Shown in pieces: positions 43,266-51,863 of a stretch of DNA of 64,000 nucleotides. The stretch is from the NCBI GenBank assembly GCA_001302245.1, contig LGYU01000014.1, forward strand, positions 62,001-126,000, in the 5' to 3' direction. Below the pieces are notes generated by a model that had not been told where the DNA came from, searched no databases, and saw only the letters and a list, made by a program, of their open reading frames with translations. Made by a program: the position numbers and the translations under genes. The DNA comes from Chitinophagaceae bacterium PMP191F (GTDB lineage: Bacteria; Bacteroidota; Bacteroidia; Chitinophagales; Chitinophagaceae). Position 1 is the stretch's first letter. Each line of letters begins with the position of its first letter.

Positions 43266-43427
43266 TTGATTGTGGGATGTAAACAGGAAAAAAGTAGCAT
43301 TTGTGGTAAAATATCTACGAACACTGCAGAGGTTAACTACAAAGGCCGGGTAATAGCCTGCAAAGGTCAGGCCCGAAAAGAAAGCGTGAGGGATGGCGAG
43401 CATGTGCAATTAATTAATCACTGGTAA
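43266..43427 (+). pseudogene. Short open frame, possible remnant or small protein
   Basis: A 53-codon frame opens at a TTG (43266) and ends at 43425-43427. Its translation includes GCKQEKSSICGKIS and NYKGRVIACKGQARK, then VRDGEHVQLINHW. The early cysteine would suit a lipoprotein, but no signal sequence precedes it, so this may be a fragment. No ATG and no promoter element support it. Confidence 0.2.
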
Positions 43428-43537
43428 AGCGGCCACTCTTGTCATATACTCCATACTATAAGGTTGAGAAGTGAAGGGGGGAGACTACTTTCAGAGGAGA
43501 GAATAGTGCATTTTTTTAGTTTTTGATTAAAAACAAC

Positions 43538-43545
43538 TAAATTTG
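43538..43545 (+). promoter_or_regulatory. Bacteroidota -7 element before a small plus-strand gene
   Basis: TAAATTTG fits TAnnTTTG and lies 14 bp before the ATG at 43560. A TTTG at 43522-43525 is too close for a normal -33. Confidence 0.4.
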
Positions 43546-43559
43546 TTAGCAAAACTTGT

Positions 43560-43697
43560 ATGGCAAATAATAATTCTAATCAGACACAGACGCCTACACC
43601 ATCTCCTAGACCCGAACGGATTGTGCTGCCGGTGTCAATTGTAATGGAGACGCGTAGCGCTAACAATGAAATAAGAAAAATAAAAGGTAGGCAATAA
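43560..43697 (+). CDS. Small Pro/Asn-rich protein (45 residues)
   Basis: ATG start directly after a -7 element. The protein begins with a polar Asn/Gln/Thr/Pro stretch (NNNSNQTQTPTPSPRPER), then a short hydrophobic IVLPVSIV and a basic end (IRKIKGRQ). Its last 38 bp overlap the 3' end of the convergent membrane-protein gene. It is too short for family assignment. Support is the promoter-start spacing and unbiased composition; it could still be chance. Confidence 0.4.
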   Translation: MANNNSNQTQTPTPSPRPERIVLPVSIVMETRSANNEIRKIKGRQ

Positions 43698-44217
43698 CTG
43701 GTGTAAGAGGAATTAGTAATAATATTTTAAGGGCCTTTTCATTATTTCTGTTTCTTTTAGTATTGTTTTGTTTATTAATCTCAAGTCTTGCTTGAATGTT
43801 CTCGCATATGTGAATTATCATAGTGAGATATTGTTCTTTTTCCCCTACTTTATCATTTATTATGTCTTTACTAAGTAAATTTTTAGGATTATCACCTGCA
43901 ACACTTATAGTGTAAGTGTCCAAGTTGGAAAAACTAAACCAAAGACTTACGGCTAATAAGATTAATGATATAATAGCACTTAACAGTAAATAACTGGGAT
44001 ACTTAGGAATATTAGTATTAAGCTCACTAATTATAAAGATAACGAGACCAGATGCTATTGGAAGTACAATTCCAAAAAGTCGCTCAGCTTTTGTAGAAAT
44101 GATTTTAGACGTTTCTATTGTTTCTCTAAGGTAAGCTTCACTTTGGGAAAGTATAATCGCCGCAGTTTTTTCTGAGATTTTGTCCCAATCCTTTAAATCA
44201 CATTGCCAATGTTTCAT
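43660..44217 (-). CDS. Hypothetical membrane protein, three predicted helices
   Basis: A 185-residue protein I do not recognise. The N-terminal 45 residues are predicted helical and polar. Two adjacent hydrophobic helices (about 48-68, FGIVLPIASGLVIFIISEL, and 75-97) come next, then a polar 65-residue region with an Asn/Arg-rich segment (NNTKRNRNNEK), then a C-terminal helix (LLLIPLTPVIAYLLFFLF). The layout of paired helices plus a cytosolic helical part is like small membrane effectors of defence loci, but no nucleotide-sensing partner is adjacent. The gene is markedly AT-rich compared with its neighbours, which suggests transfer. Its start codon overlaps that of a tiny divergent frame. Confidence 0.65.
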   Translation of the reverse strand: MKHWQCDLKDWDKISEKTAAIILSQSEAYLRETIETSKIISTKAERLFGIVLPIASGLVIFIISELNTNIPKYPSYLLLSAIISLILLAVSLWFSFSNLDTYTISVAGDNPKNLLSKDIINDKVGEKEQYLTMIIHICENIQARLEINKQNNTKRNRNNEKALKILLLIPLTPVIAYLLFFLFHC

Positions 44218-44347
44218 GAGTTTTTTTAATAGTGATCATATAGTTAAGGAGGATATCTCTGACATTAATCAATTGTCAAAATATAAAAAAATAGCGATTA
44301 TTAGTGAAAGATTAAATCTAATTCAGATGCTATCTATAGGGAAGTAA
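44216..44347 (+). CDS. Possible 43-residue protein, divergent from membrane protein
   Basis: An ATG at 44216 shares CATG with the opposite start codon. The frame runs to TAA at 44345-44347 and encodes a polar/hydrophobic mix (FFNSDHIVKEDISDINQL, then SERLNLIQMLSIGK). There is no promoter element or family match, and an AT-rich region makes chance frames likely. Confidence 0.2.
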   Translation: MSFFNSDHIVKEDISDINQLSKYKKIAIISERLNLIQMLSIGK

Positions 44348-44614
44348 GGTATATACAATCTTTGGATCTTATGGTTATCATAGCCTTTTAAATACCATTT
44401 TTTATGCGCACTGCCAAAAAAAATAAAGCACAAAAAGAGCCCTGAAAATGTGTAAAAAGCTAATAATGCAATGGCAGTCTGCGCTGTGTTATTTTAGCAA
44501 CCTTTTTCCACACGTTGTGCATATTTGAACCGCGGAAATCCGACATTCAAAAGATATTTTCGTTAGCCCACGTCAGCCCTTAACCATTTCGTAAATATTC
44601 TAATTTCTAACCTT
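44218..44614. promoter_or_regulatory. Leader region of the class II ribonucleotide reductase gene, with DnaA-box-like sites
   Basis: About 400 bp. The plus-strand half nearest the gene carries TTWTNCACA-like sites: tgtgtaaaa (44449-44457, inverse TTTTACACA), TTTTCCACA (44504-44512) and tgtgcatat (44516-44524, inverse ATATGCACA, one mismatch). DnaA controls ribonucleotide reductase in some bacteria, so this is a plausible regulatory cluster. No cobalamin-riboswitch core was seen. Confidence 0.35.
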
Positions 44615-47600
44615 ATGACTATTAAAAAGCAATCTGCAAAAGGTTTGCAGTTCAGCCGTCGCTTTACCCGCGAAGATGTCAACGTATTCGATCAGTTTGA
44701 GTACGATTACCGAACGTCGGTTATCCGTAATCCAAGCGGAGAAGTGGTATTTGAGATGAACAATGTGGAAGTACCGAAACAGTGGAGCCAGATTGCTACA
44801 GATATTCTTGCACAGAAATATTTTCGTAAAGCCGGGGTGCCCCAGCCTGATGGTTCATTGGGCAGGGAAACTTCCGTTAAACAGGTAGCCCACCGAATGG
44901 CCAATTGCTGGCGCGTATGGGGTGAAAAATATGGTTATTTCGCTTCTGCGCGGGATGCACAGGTGTTTTATGAAGAGCTGGTATATTGTATTATTAACCA
45001 GGCCTGTACACCCAATAGTCCGCAATGGTTCAATACTGGTTTGTTTGAGAGCTATGGTATCAAAGGGAAGCCCCAGGGACACTATTATGTTGACCCTGCA
45101 GATGGGGAACTGAAAAGATCTACTTCCGCATACGAACGTCCGCAACCACATGCCTGCTTTATTCTCAGCGTGGAAGATGACCTGGTGAATGCAGGTGGTA
45201 TTATGGATCTGTGGGTACGGGAAGCACGCATTTTTAAATACGGCAGTGGTGTAGGTACCAACTTCTCACACATTCGTGGTGAAGGTGAAAAATTGAGCGG
45301 TGGTGGTACTTCCAGCGGATTGATGAGTTTCCTGAAAATAGGAGACCGCGCAGCCGGCGCTATTAAAAGTGGTGGTACCACACGTCGCGCAGCCAAAATG
45401 GTTTGCCTGGATCTTGACCATCCCGAGATCTTGGATTTTATCAACTGGAAAGTAGAGGAAGAGAAAAAAGTAGGCGCCCTGATCGCTGCCGGTTATCCCA
45501 GCGATTATGAAGGCGAAGCATACAAAACAGTCAGTGGTCAGAACTCTAACAACTCTGTTCGTATTCCCAATGAGTTTTTTGAAAAGCTGGAAAAAGATGA
45601 GGACTGGGAACTGAAAGCAAGAAGCGATGGAAAGATCATGAAACGCATCCCTGCCAAAGAAATGTGGAACCAGATCTCGTATGCTGCATGGCGTTGTGCT
45701 GATCCCGGTACACAATATGATACTACTATTAACGAATGGCATACCTGTCCGCAGGGAGGACGTATCAATGCGTCTAACCCATGCAGTGAGTATATGTTCC
45801 TTGACAATACTGCCTGTAACCTCGCATCTGCCAACCTGCGTAAATTTTATGATGAAGCTACCAATACCTTCGATGTAGAAGGTTTTGAATATACCTGTCG
45901 TTTGTGGACTGTGGTGCTGGAAGTTTCTGTACTGATGGCACAGTTCCCGTCTAAAGAAGTGGCACAGTTAAGTTACGACTACCGTACGCTGGGACTGGGT
46001 TATGCCAACCTGGGTTCTATGCTGATGGTAATGGGCATTGCTTATGATAGCGAAGAAGCACGTGGCATTGCCGGTGCTATCACTGCTATCATGACCGGTA
46101 TTGCTTATAAAACTTCGGCAGAACTGGCTTCTATTTTAGGCCCCTTTGCCAAATACGAAGAGAATAAGAATGACATGTTGCGAGTAATGCGCAATCATCG
46201 CCTGGCTGCTTATGATGCAGATGATTATGAAGGACTGAGCATTAAGCCGCAGGGCATTAAAGCCAAATACTGTTCTGATGTACTGATGAAAGCTGCTACT
46301 AAGGCATGGGATGATGCTGTGCAGTTGGGTGAAAAATATGGTTACCGCAATGCACAGACCACTGTTATTGCACCTACTGGTACAATTGGCCTGGTGATGG
46401 ATTGTGATACTACCGGTGTGGAGCCTGATTTTGCGCTGGTAAAATTTAAAAAGCTGAGTGGTGGAGGTTACTTTAAGATCATCAACCAGTCTGTACCTAC
46501 TGCATTGAGAAACCTGCGTTATACCGAAAAAGAAATTGAATCCATTGTAAAATATGCAGTCGGTGCAGGAACTTTTGCCGGTGCGCCTTCTATCAATCAC
46601 CAGTCGCTGAGTGAAAAAGGATTCATTGCAGAAGAGATCAAAAAACTGGATGCTGCAGTAACATCTGCATTTGAAGTTGGTTTTGTATTCAATGTATATA
46701 CACTGGGTGAAGAATGTCTGCAACGTCTTGGCTTCAAACCCGAACAATATTTCAATTTTGAATGGAGCCTGCTGGAAGCCCTGGGTTTTACAGACGAACA
46801 GATCGAAGCGGCCAATGATTATGTGTGTGGCACCATGACTATTGAAGGTGCGCCTTACCTGAAGACAGAGCATTTGCCTGTGTTTGACTGTGCCAATAAA
46901 TGTGGTAAAAGAGGTGAGCGCTTTATTCATGCACACGGCCATATTCGTATGATGGCTGCTGCGCAACCATTCCTGAGCGGAGCTATTTCTAAAACGATCA
47001 ATCTCCCTAATGAAGCCAGTGTGGAAGAAATTGCAGATTCGTATATGATGAGCTGGCAACTTGGTTTAAAGGCCTGTGCACTTTACCGTGATGGTTCAAA
47101 GCTGAGCCAACCCTTAAGCAACAAGAGCGACAAAAAGAAAAAGTCGGGAGAAGACACAAGCGAAAAAGCGCAAGCAGAAGCAGAACCAGTAAACAATGAA
47201 TCAAACATTGTAGACCTGGGTAAACTGACGATTGGTGAATTGCTGGAAGAAGTGCAGAAACGCGTACAGGCTTCTCCCGACACTAAATTGAAACGTGAAC
47301 TGGCGCGCATTGTTGAGCGCAGAACCTTGCCGGCCAAACGTCGCGGATTTACACAAAAAGCCAAGATCAACGGACAGGCCATCTTCTTACGTACCGGAGA
47401 ATACAGCGATGGTACAGTAGGTGAGATCTTTATTGATATGGCAAAAGAAGGCGCTACCATGCGCAGTATGTTGAACTGTTTTGCTATTGCTATTTCAATA
47501 GGTCTTCAATACGGTGTGCCATTGGAAGAGTTTGTAGAGAAATTTGTGTTTACCCGTTTTGATCCTGCGGGTATGGTAGAGCATCCCAACATTAAGAGCA

Positions 47601-47995
47601 CTACTTCTATTGTAGACTTTATATTCCGTTCGCTGGCATACGAATACCTGAACAGAACAGACCTGGTACACGTGCTGGACAAACCGGAAGTAATGAATAC
47701 CGGTACCGATGATTGGGATGATATTCCTGTAGCACTGGAATATGATAAGAAAACAGCCCCCGCATTAAGTGATGTGCGTGTAGTACCCGCAAAATCCGGC
47801 AAAGCACCGGAAGCAGAGCCTGCAAAAACAGTACGTGCCGCTGTAAAAGCAGGAGCTAACCTGGATGCAGTGAATGCTGCTGCCAAAAGTATGCAAAGCG
47901 ATGCGCCGGCCTGCAATACATGTGGTCATATAACCATTCGCAGCGGTACCTGCTACAAATGTCTCAACTGTGGTAATAGCATGGGTTGCAGTTGA
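44615..47995 (+). CDS. nrdJ: Adenosylcobalamin-dependent (class II) ribonucleotide reductase
   Basis: Makes deoxyribonucleotides with B12 as radical source. The 1126-residue protein has the long architecture: an N-terminal domain, the ten-stranded barrel with HACFILSVEDDL, KSGGTTRRAAKMV, NPCSEYMFLDNTACNLASANL and APTGTIGLVMDCDTTGVEPDF, a linker rich in Lys/Glu (about 835-860), a TSCPD-type domain (about 870-1010) and a C-terminal zinc-ribbon-like CNTCGHI...CYKCLNC with two further cysteines (SMGCS). The downstream terminator and upstream leader show it to be a single-gene transcript. Confidence 0.96.
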   Translation: MTIKKQSAKGLQFSRRFTREDVNVFDQFEYDYRTSVIRNPSGEVVFEMNNVEVPKQWSQIATDILAQKYFRKAGVPQPDGSLGRETSVKQVAHRMANCWRVWGEKYGYFASARDAQVFYEELVYCIINQACTPNSPQWFNTGLFESYGIKGKPQGHYYVDPADGELKRSTSAYERPQPHACFILSVEDDLVNAGGIMDLWVREARIFKYGSGVGTNFSHIRGEGEKLSGGGTSSGLMSFLKIGDRAAGAIKSGGTTRRAAKMVCLDLDHPEILDFINWKVEEEKKVGALIAAGYPSDYEGEAYKTVSGQNSNNSVRIPNEFFEKLEKDEDWELKARSDGKIMKRIPAKEMWNQISYAAWRCADPGTQYDTTINEWHTCPQGGRINASNPCSEYMFLDNTACNLASANLRKFYDEATNTFDVEGFEYTCRLWTVVLEVSVLMAQFPSKEVAQLSYDYRTLGLGYANLGSMLMVMGIAYDSEEARGIAGAITAIMTGIAYKTSAELASILGPFAKYEENKNDMLRVMRNHRLAAYDADDYEGLSIKPQGIKAKYCSDVLMKAATKAWDDAVQLGEKYGYRNAQTTVIAPTGTIGLVMDCDTTGVEPDFALVKFKKLSGGGYFKIINQSVPTALRNLRYTEKEIESIVKYAVGAGTFAGAPSINHQSLSEKGFIAEEIKKLDAAVTSAFEVGFVFNVYTLGEECLQRLGFKPEQYFNFEWSLLEALGFTDEQIEAANDYVCGTMTIEGAPYLKTEHLPVFDCANKCGKRGERFIHAHGHIRMMAAAQPFLSGAISKTINLPNEASVEEIADSYMMSWQLGLKACALYRDGSKLSQPLSNKSDKKKKSGEDTSEKAQAEAEPVNNESNIVDLGKLTIGELLEEVQKRVQASPDTKLKRELARIVERRTLPAKRRGFTQKAKINGQAIFLRTGEYSDGTVGEIFIDMAKEGATMRSMLNCFAIAISIGLQYGVPLEEFVEKFVFTRFDPAGMVEHPNIKSTTSIVDFIFRSLAYEYLNRTDLVHVLDKPEVMNTGTDDWDDIPVALEYDKKTAPALSDVRVVPAKSGKAPEAEPAKTVRAAVKAGANLDAVNAAAKSMQSDAPACNTCGHITIRSGTCYKCLNCGNSMGCS

Positions 47996-48036
47996 TCAAC
48001 AACAGAAAATTTGGACGGTTTATCAACATAAACTTC

Positions 48037-48068
48037 AATCCGCTCATGTCTATGGGCGGATTTTTTTC
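48037..48068 (+). terminator. Terminator after nrdJ
   Basis: aatccgc (48037-48043) pairs with gcggatt (48056-48062) and is followed by TTTTTT, 42 bp after the stop. Confidence 0.75.
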
Positions 48069-48178
48069 GTATACATAGTACGTTATACCCTGAAAGTGTT
48101 ATATGTATTGGGTTTTGGATACCCAAAAGCATGCAAAAATCACCTATAGGTGGTATTTTATAAACCTCAGAACCTATA

Positions 48179-48186
48179 TAGCTTTG
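48179..48186 (+). promoter_or_regulatory. Bacteroidota -7 element for the small lipoprotein gene
   Basis: TAGCTTTG fits TAnnTTTG, 30 bp before the ATG at 48217. Confidence 0.45.
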
Positions 48187-48216
48187 ATCAATTATTAATT
48201 AAACCAATCTATTGTT

Positions 48217-48732
48217 ATGAAACGTGCACTCTCTCCGGCCATCTGTGTGATTGCAATATTGTTGTTTACCTGTTGCAAAAAAGGTGATACAGGACCCGCC
48301 GGCACAGCCAATGTGATCTATTCTGCATGGTTCACACCTGCTTCGTACACTAAAGACACTGTTTTTGGAATATGGGGATTTAAATATAACCAGGCTGCAC
48401 CCGGCATTACACAAAATGTGCTGGATAGTGGTACAGTACTTACGTTTGGTAAACTTTCCGGTTATAATGTTTCTATCTGGCCTACAGGAAACGTAGGGCA
48501 ATTACCAATTTCACTTACTTATATTTCCGGCAGTACCATGACAGATACCTGGTCTGCACAAGCTTCATTAGGTAACCTGCGTATCCGGTTTGTAAACGAT
48601 AAGAATTACTGGACTTCCATTTCCAATGCCCATTCATTCCGGTATATCATTATACCGGGAGGTAAAGCCGGCGGGCGTATGGCAAAGCGTAGCTATGAAG
48701 AGATCTGCCGTGAATACAATATTCCGGAATAA
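48217..48732 (+). CDS. Hypothetical lipoprotein with collagen-like start
   Basis: A 171-residue exported protein. The signal MKRALSPAICVIAILLFTC ends in a lipobox-like TCC, followed by KKGDTGPAGTANVIYS; the GDTGPAG piece is a collagen-like bit seen at the start of many Bacteroidota lipoproteins. The rest is a beta-rich domain (NVIYSAWFTPASY, SLTYISGSTM), ending with a helical, basic tail (KRSYEEICREYNIPE). Function unknown. It has its own promoter element and terminator. Confidence 0.8.
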   Translation: MKRALSPAICVIAILLFTCCKKGDTGPAGTANVIYSAWFTPASYTKDTVFGIWGFKYNQAAPGITQNVLDSGTVLTFGKLSGYNVSIWPTGNVGQLPISLTYISGSTMTDTWSAQASLGNLRIRFVNDKNYWTSISNAHSFRYIIIPGGKAGGRMAKRSYEEICREYNIPE

Positions 48733-48760
48733 GTCAACAGTTTGTTTTGGCGTTAATACA

Positions 48761-48794
48761 CTGCGGTGTTCCGAAAGGGACCCGCAGTTTTTTT
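48761..48794 (+). terminator. Terminator after the 48217 lipoprotein gene
   Basis: ctgcgg-tgttcc pairs with gggacc-cgcag around GAAA, followed by TTTTTTT. Confidence 0.8.
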
Positions 48795-48812
48795 ATGATG
48801 TAATTGTTGTTA

Positions 48813-48850
48813 ATAAAAAATCCCCGGTCGTAATACAACAGCCGGGGATC
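48813..48850 (-). terminator. Terminator after the SGNH-like gene
   Basis: atccccgg (48820-48827) pairs with ccggggat (48842-48849); on the minus strand TTTTTT follows. It lies 20 bp beyond the stop at 48870. Confidence 0.8.
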
Positions 48851-48869
48851 AATATTTTTCTATAACAGC

Positions 48870-49760
48870 TTAGCGTTTCAACGCTACGTTAGGTTTGCTG
48901 CTAGGTAGTACGCCATCTTTAACCATCATGTCCACAATCTGTTTGCCACCTTTCAGGTTAGCATGCAGGTAATCGGTAAATGCATCAAGATCATGTACTG
49001 CGCTGCTGTAGTCGTATACTTTGCAACCGGTAGCCTGTTCCACACTTGTTACCAGGTGGTCAATATTCTTTACCACATATTTAGGGAAGAAGGGCCCCAG
49101 TACAAATTTTACATCAACGTTTTTAGCACGGCAATAATCAGCCAGTTGTTTCAGCTCCTGTACGTGTGTTGCCGGGGTTTTAAATTCCACACTGCGCAAG
49201 CCCACTTCTTTAACCAACTGGTCGCTGATCACTTTGCTGAAGTACCAATCATCATCCAGTTTGTTGCGATAGTACAATGCACGCTGGAATACTTCATTGT
49301 TGAAACGATAAATGTGTGATACGTTGGACGCACTCCATGTTTGACTGGCTTTGTTTTTAATAACAGAATCAATACGTGCTGAATAGGGCATATAAGTAGT
49401 AAAGCCGGGCAGCAGTTTATCGTCAGACATTTCAACAATACTGATTTCTACCAGTACTGTTTTAACAGACGGATACCTGTCAATATAATCTTTGGTCAGT
49501 ACGGTAGCAATTTCACAGGGCATGCTGTAATAGCAAAGGCTGAATGTTTTTTCGCCGGTTGCTTCTTCTACATAGGGCTGATAAAAATTAAGACCGCGTG
49601 AATTGCCTACAATCAGGATATCAGCTTTGGCCTCGCCCCTGTACATGCGTGAATAGCGGAAAAGGCTGCTTTGTACTTCTTTTTGAAAAAACCATCCAAT
49701 CAGGCGATCACCTGCAAATGCAACGACCAGGAATACTATCACCCATATTGCTTTTTTCAT
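48870..49760 (-). CDS. SGNH-hydrolase-like partner of an MBOAT acyltransferase
   Basis: A 296-residue protein with one N-terminal membrane anchor (about residues 3-20). The fold marks of SGNH/AlgX/DltD-type proteins are present: block I ILIVGNSRGLNF, KTVLVEISIVE, and the C-terminal Asp-His pair in FTDYLHANLKGG. The serine of GNSR would be the nucleophile. It follows the MBOAT gene by 54 bp on the same strand; such pairs acylate extracytoplasmic sugars or polymers, with the MBOAT moving the acyl group across the membrane. The acceptor is unknown. Confidence 0.85.
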   Translation of the reverse strand: MKKAIWVIVFLVVAFAGDRLIGWFFQKEVQSSLFRYSRMYRGEAKADILIVGNSRGLNFYQPYVEEATGEKTFSLCYYSMPCEIATVLTKDYIDRYPSVKTVLVEISIVEMSDDKLLPGFTTYMPYSARIDSVIKNKASQTWSASNVSHIYRFNNEVFQRALYYRNKLDDDWYFSKVISDQLVKEVGLRSVEFKTPATHVQELKQLADYCRAKNVDVKFVLGPFFPKYVVKNIDHLVTSVEQATGCKVYDYSSAVHDLDAFTDYLHANLKGGKQIVDMMVKDGVLPSSKPNVALKR

Positions 49761-49814
49761 CTCAATGTATTTTGTGGTTGCAGCCAGTCCGTATGGCTGT
49801 GCTGCGCTGACTTT

Positions 49815-51257
49815 TTAGAACTGGAAATAAATGAATGCATTGGAAGAGAATGTTCCAAACAATGCAATAAGCCATAATAAACAGGCAAACATAGTAATAC
49901 GTAATGCCGGTTTATACAACTGGATATTGTTCAGTGAAAAACGCAGGTTGGTAACTTCAACACCCAGCAGAATGGTGAGCAACAATGCTCCCTTTAAGAT
50001 CTGGTATTTGTTGAATACGCTGTCCCAGTTAAAATCATTGAACGATACAATGCCTTTGATGATCTGGTTGGCTGTACTGAAACTATGATGTCCCAGGCTG
50101 CCCGACCTGAAATAGATCCACGCAAAAACGGTGAGCAGGTATACGGTAAGCATACAGATGGCCGAATTGAGTACGGAAGGCATGTGCACCAGTTTCACAA
50201 ACCTGCGCCATACCGGTGTAGTAATACGTTGTACAATCAGGTACAGACCATGTAAAAATCCCCAGAATACAAACGCCAGGTTAGCGCCATGCCACAAACC
50301 ACCAATCAGCATGGTGAGCATATTGTTTTTGTAGGTAGACAGTTTACCATGACGGTTGCCACCGAGCGGTATATACAGGTAGTCGCGCAGCCAGCTTGAC
50401 AACGATATATGCCAGCGGGTCCAGAACTCACTGAAACTTTGTGAGAAATAAGGGGTGCGGAAATTCTCCACAAAACGGTACCCCATCATACGAGCCAGAC
50501 CAATGGCAATATCGGAATAGCCCGAAAAGTCGCAATATATCTGGAAGGAATAGAAAATAACGCCTATTGTAAGATGGGAAGAGGAAAATTTACCGGGATC
50601 GGCCCAGATCTGATCAACAAAGGGAGCCAGAGAATCGGCCACCGCTACTTTTTTGAAAAAGCCCCACAGTACGCGGCCAAGACCGGAGTTGATATTGTCC
50701 CAACTGAAAGGTTTGTCCTCGTTCATCTGGGGCAACAGGTCACGGGCACGTACAATCGGGCCTGCCACCAACTGCGGAAACAGGGCGATAAAGGCCGCAA
50801 ATTTCAGCATGTTGTGTTCCACCGGTATTTCACGGCGGTAAATATCAATGGTGTACGACAGGCTCTGGAAAGTATAAAAGGAGATACCGATGGGTAATAT
50901 GATCTGCAGCGACGATACAGATGGCTGTAAACCAATTACATGCATCATGCTTACAAAACTGTCGATAAAAAAATTGAAATACTTAAAGAAACAGAGGAAC
51001 CCGAGATTCATTATCATACTGAAAATCAGGTACATTTTTCGCCTGCGCTGATCTTCAGTGGCCCCGATAAGCTTACCGAAATTGAAATCCATGAAGGTGG
51101 AGATCATGATGAGACTGAGAAAACGCCAGTCCCACCAGCCGTAAAACACATAACTGGCAAGTAAGATCAGCCACAGCCTTGAACGTCCTTTGGTAAGGAA
51201 GTAAAGGGGAAAGAAAATTACGCTAAAAACTAAAAAAGTAATACTGTTGAATACCAT
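49815..51257 (-). CDS. MBOAT-family O-acyltransferase (AlgI/DltB-like)
   Basis: A 480-residue polytopic membrane protein with about eleven helices. The family core is clear: the FSGYSDIAIGLARMMGY helix, the RWHISLSSWLRDYLYIPLGGNRHG segment and the invariant histidine in IGGLWHGANLAFVFWG. It should transfer acyl groups to an exported substrate together with the SGNH-like protein downstream. No alginate or teichoic-acid genes are near, so the polymer cannot be named. Confidence 0.92.
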   Translation of the reverse strand: MVFNSITFLVFSVIFFPLYFLTKGRSRLWLILLASYVFYGWWDWRFLSLIMISTFMDFNFGKLIGATEDQRRRKMYLIFSMIMNLGFLCFFKYFNFFIDSFVSMMHVIGLQPSVSSLQIILPIGISFYTFQSLSYTIDIYRREIPVEHNMLKFAAFIALFPQLVAGPIVRARDLLPQMNEDKPFSWDNINSGLGRVLWGFFKKVAVADSLAPFVDQIWADPGKFSSSHLTIGVIFYSFQIYCDFSGYSDIAIGLARMMGYRFVENFRTPYFSQSFSEFWTRWHISLSSWLRDYLYIPLGGNRHGKLSTYKNNMLTMLIGGLWHGANLAFVFWGFLHGLYLIVQRITTPVWRRFVKLVHMPSVLNSAICMLTVYLLTVFAWIYFRSGSLGHHSFSTANQIIKGIVSFNDFNWDSVFNKYQILKGALLLTILLGVEVTNLRFSLNNIQLYKPALRITMFACLLWLIALFGTFSSNAFIYFQF

Positions 51258-51726
51258 TACGGTTTGACTTAATCAATGATTGGTTGCAGGTTAATGTAAA
51301 ACAGTAAAAAGTGTGTTTTTGGCAACACTTTCAGCATAGCCTGTCCGTAAAAAACGATGAAAGGCTGTGCTTATTATATTTTATCATCAACCGTTATTAC
51401 GGGGCGTTGCCGCCATAACGTACTAAAGTGGTTATTTATTGGATATTCAGCAGGTAAATGAATAATGCACATGCAGGACAGATCTGAATAGCCTTACAAG
51501 CAAATGACCTTGCCTGCATCCCTGCCCGGATGTAGAATGTTTTTTGCAGGAAATGGATTCCAGAGGTGTATCAAAATTACAAGCAAAAATAGAAAAACCG
51601 GTCAATTCCCGGGCTTAAATATCGTAAATGTACCCAAAATTTAAATTTGGCATCATTTTGCTATGACCTCTATCGTTTTTATTATATAATTGTCGCCAAT
51701 TCAAAACTCAAACTCTGGAACCCTTT
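51258..51726. other. 470-bp gap between the MBOAT and small lipoprotein genes
   Basis: No gene recognised. It is AT-rich with a short inverted word (agcct/aggct near 51340-51365) and carries upstream signals of both flanking divergent genes. No clear TAnnTTTG element was found before 51727; tataattg (51687-51694) is the nearest resemblance. Confidence 0.4.
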
Positions 51727-51858
51727 ATGAAAAGAAAAACCATCCTGGCACTGGGTGCCGCCGTATTTATTATGCTCATTGCCACATCGTGCAACCGGTA
51801 TATTACCACCGCTGACGCTGCCAGTGGCAGATACAAAAGCTGCAAAAGCGTTCGTTAA
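51727..51858 (+). CDS. Small lipoprotein (43 residues)
   Basis: MKRKTILALGAAVFIMLIATSC is a complete lipoprotein signal with a lipobox (ATSC). The mature part is only about 21 residues: polar, Tyr/Ser/Arg-rich, with a second cysteine (RYKSCKSV). Tiny lipoproteins of this kind are common and little studied in Bacteroidota. Its stop is 5 bp from the convergent gene's stop at 51864. Confidence 0.7.
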   Translation: MKRKTILALGAAVFIMLIATSCNRYITTADAASGRYKSCKSVR

Positions 51859-51863
51859 CCGAT

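Noticed and set aside
44218-44614. Cobalamin riboswitch upstream of the B12-dependent ribonucleotide reductase
   Set aside because: Expected on functional grounds, but the conserved GCCACTG-type core and surrounding pairings could not be found by eye.
46136-47059. A 307-codon frame antisense to nrdJ
   Set aside because: It lies entirely within a conserved, clearly coding gene on the other strand; the composition is cysteine- and histidine-rich in the manner of a shadow frame.
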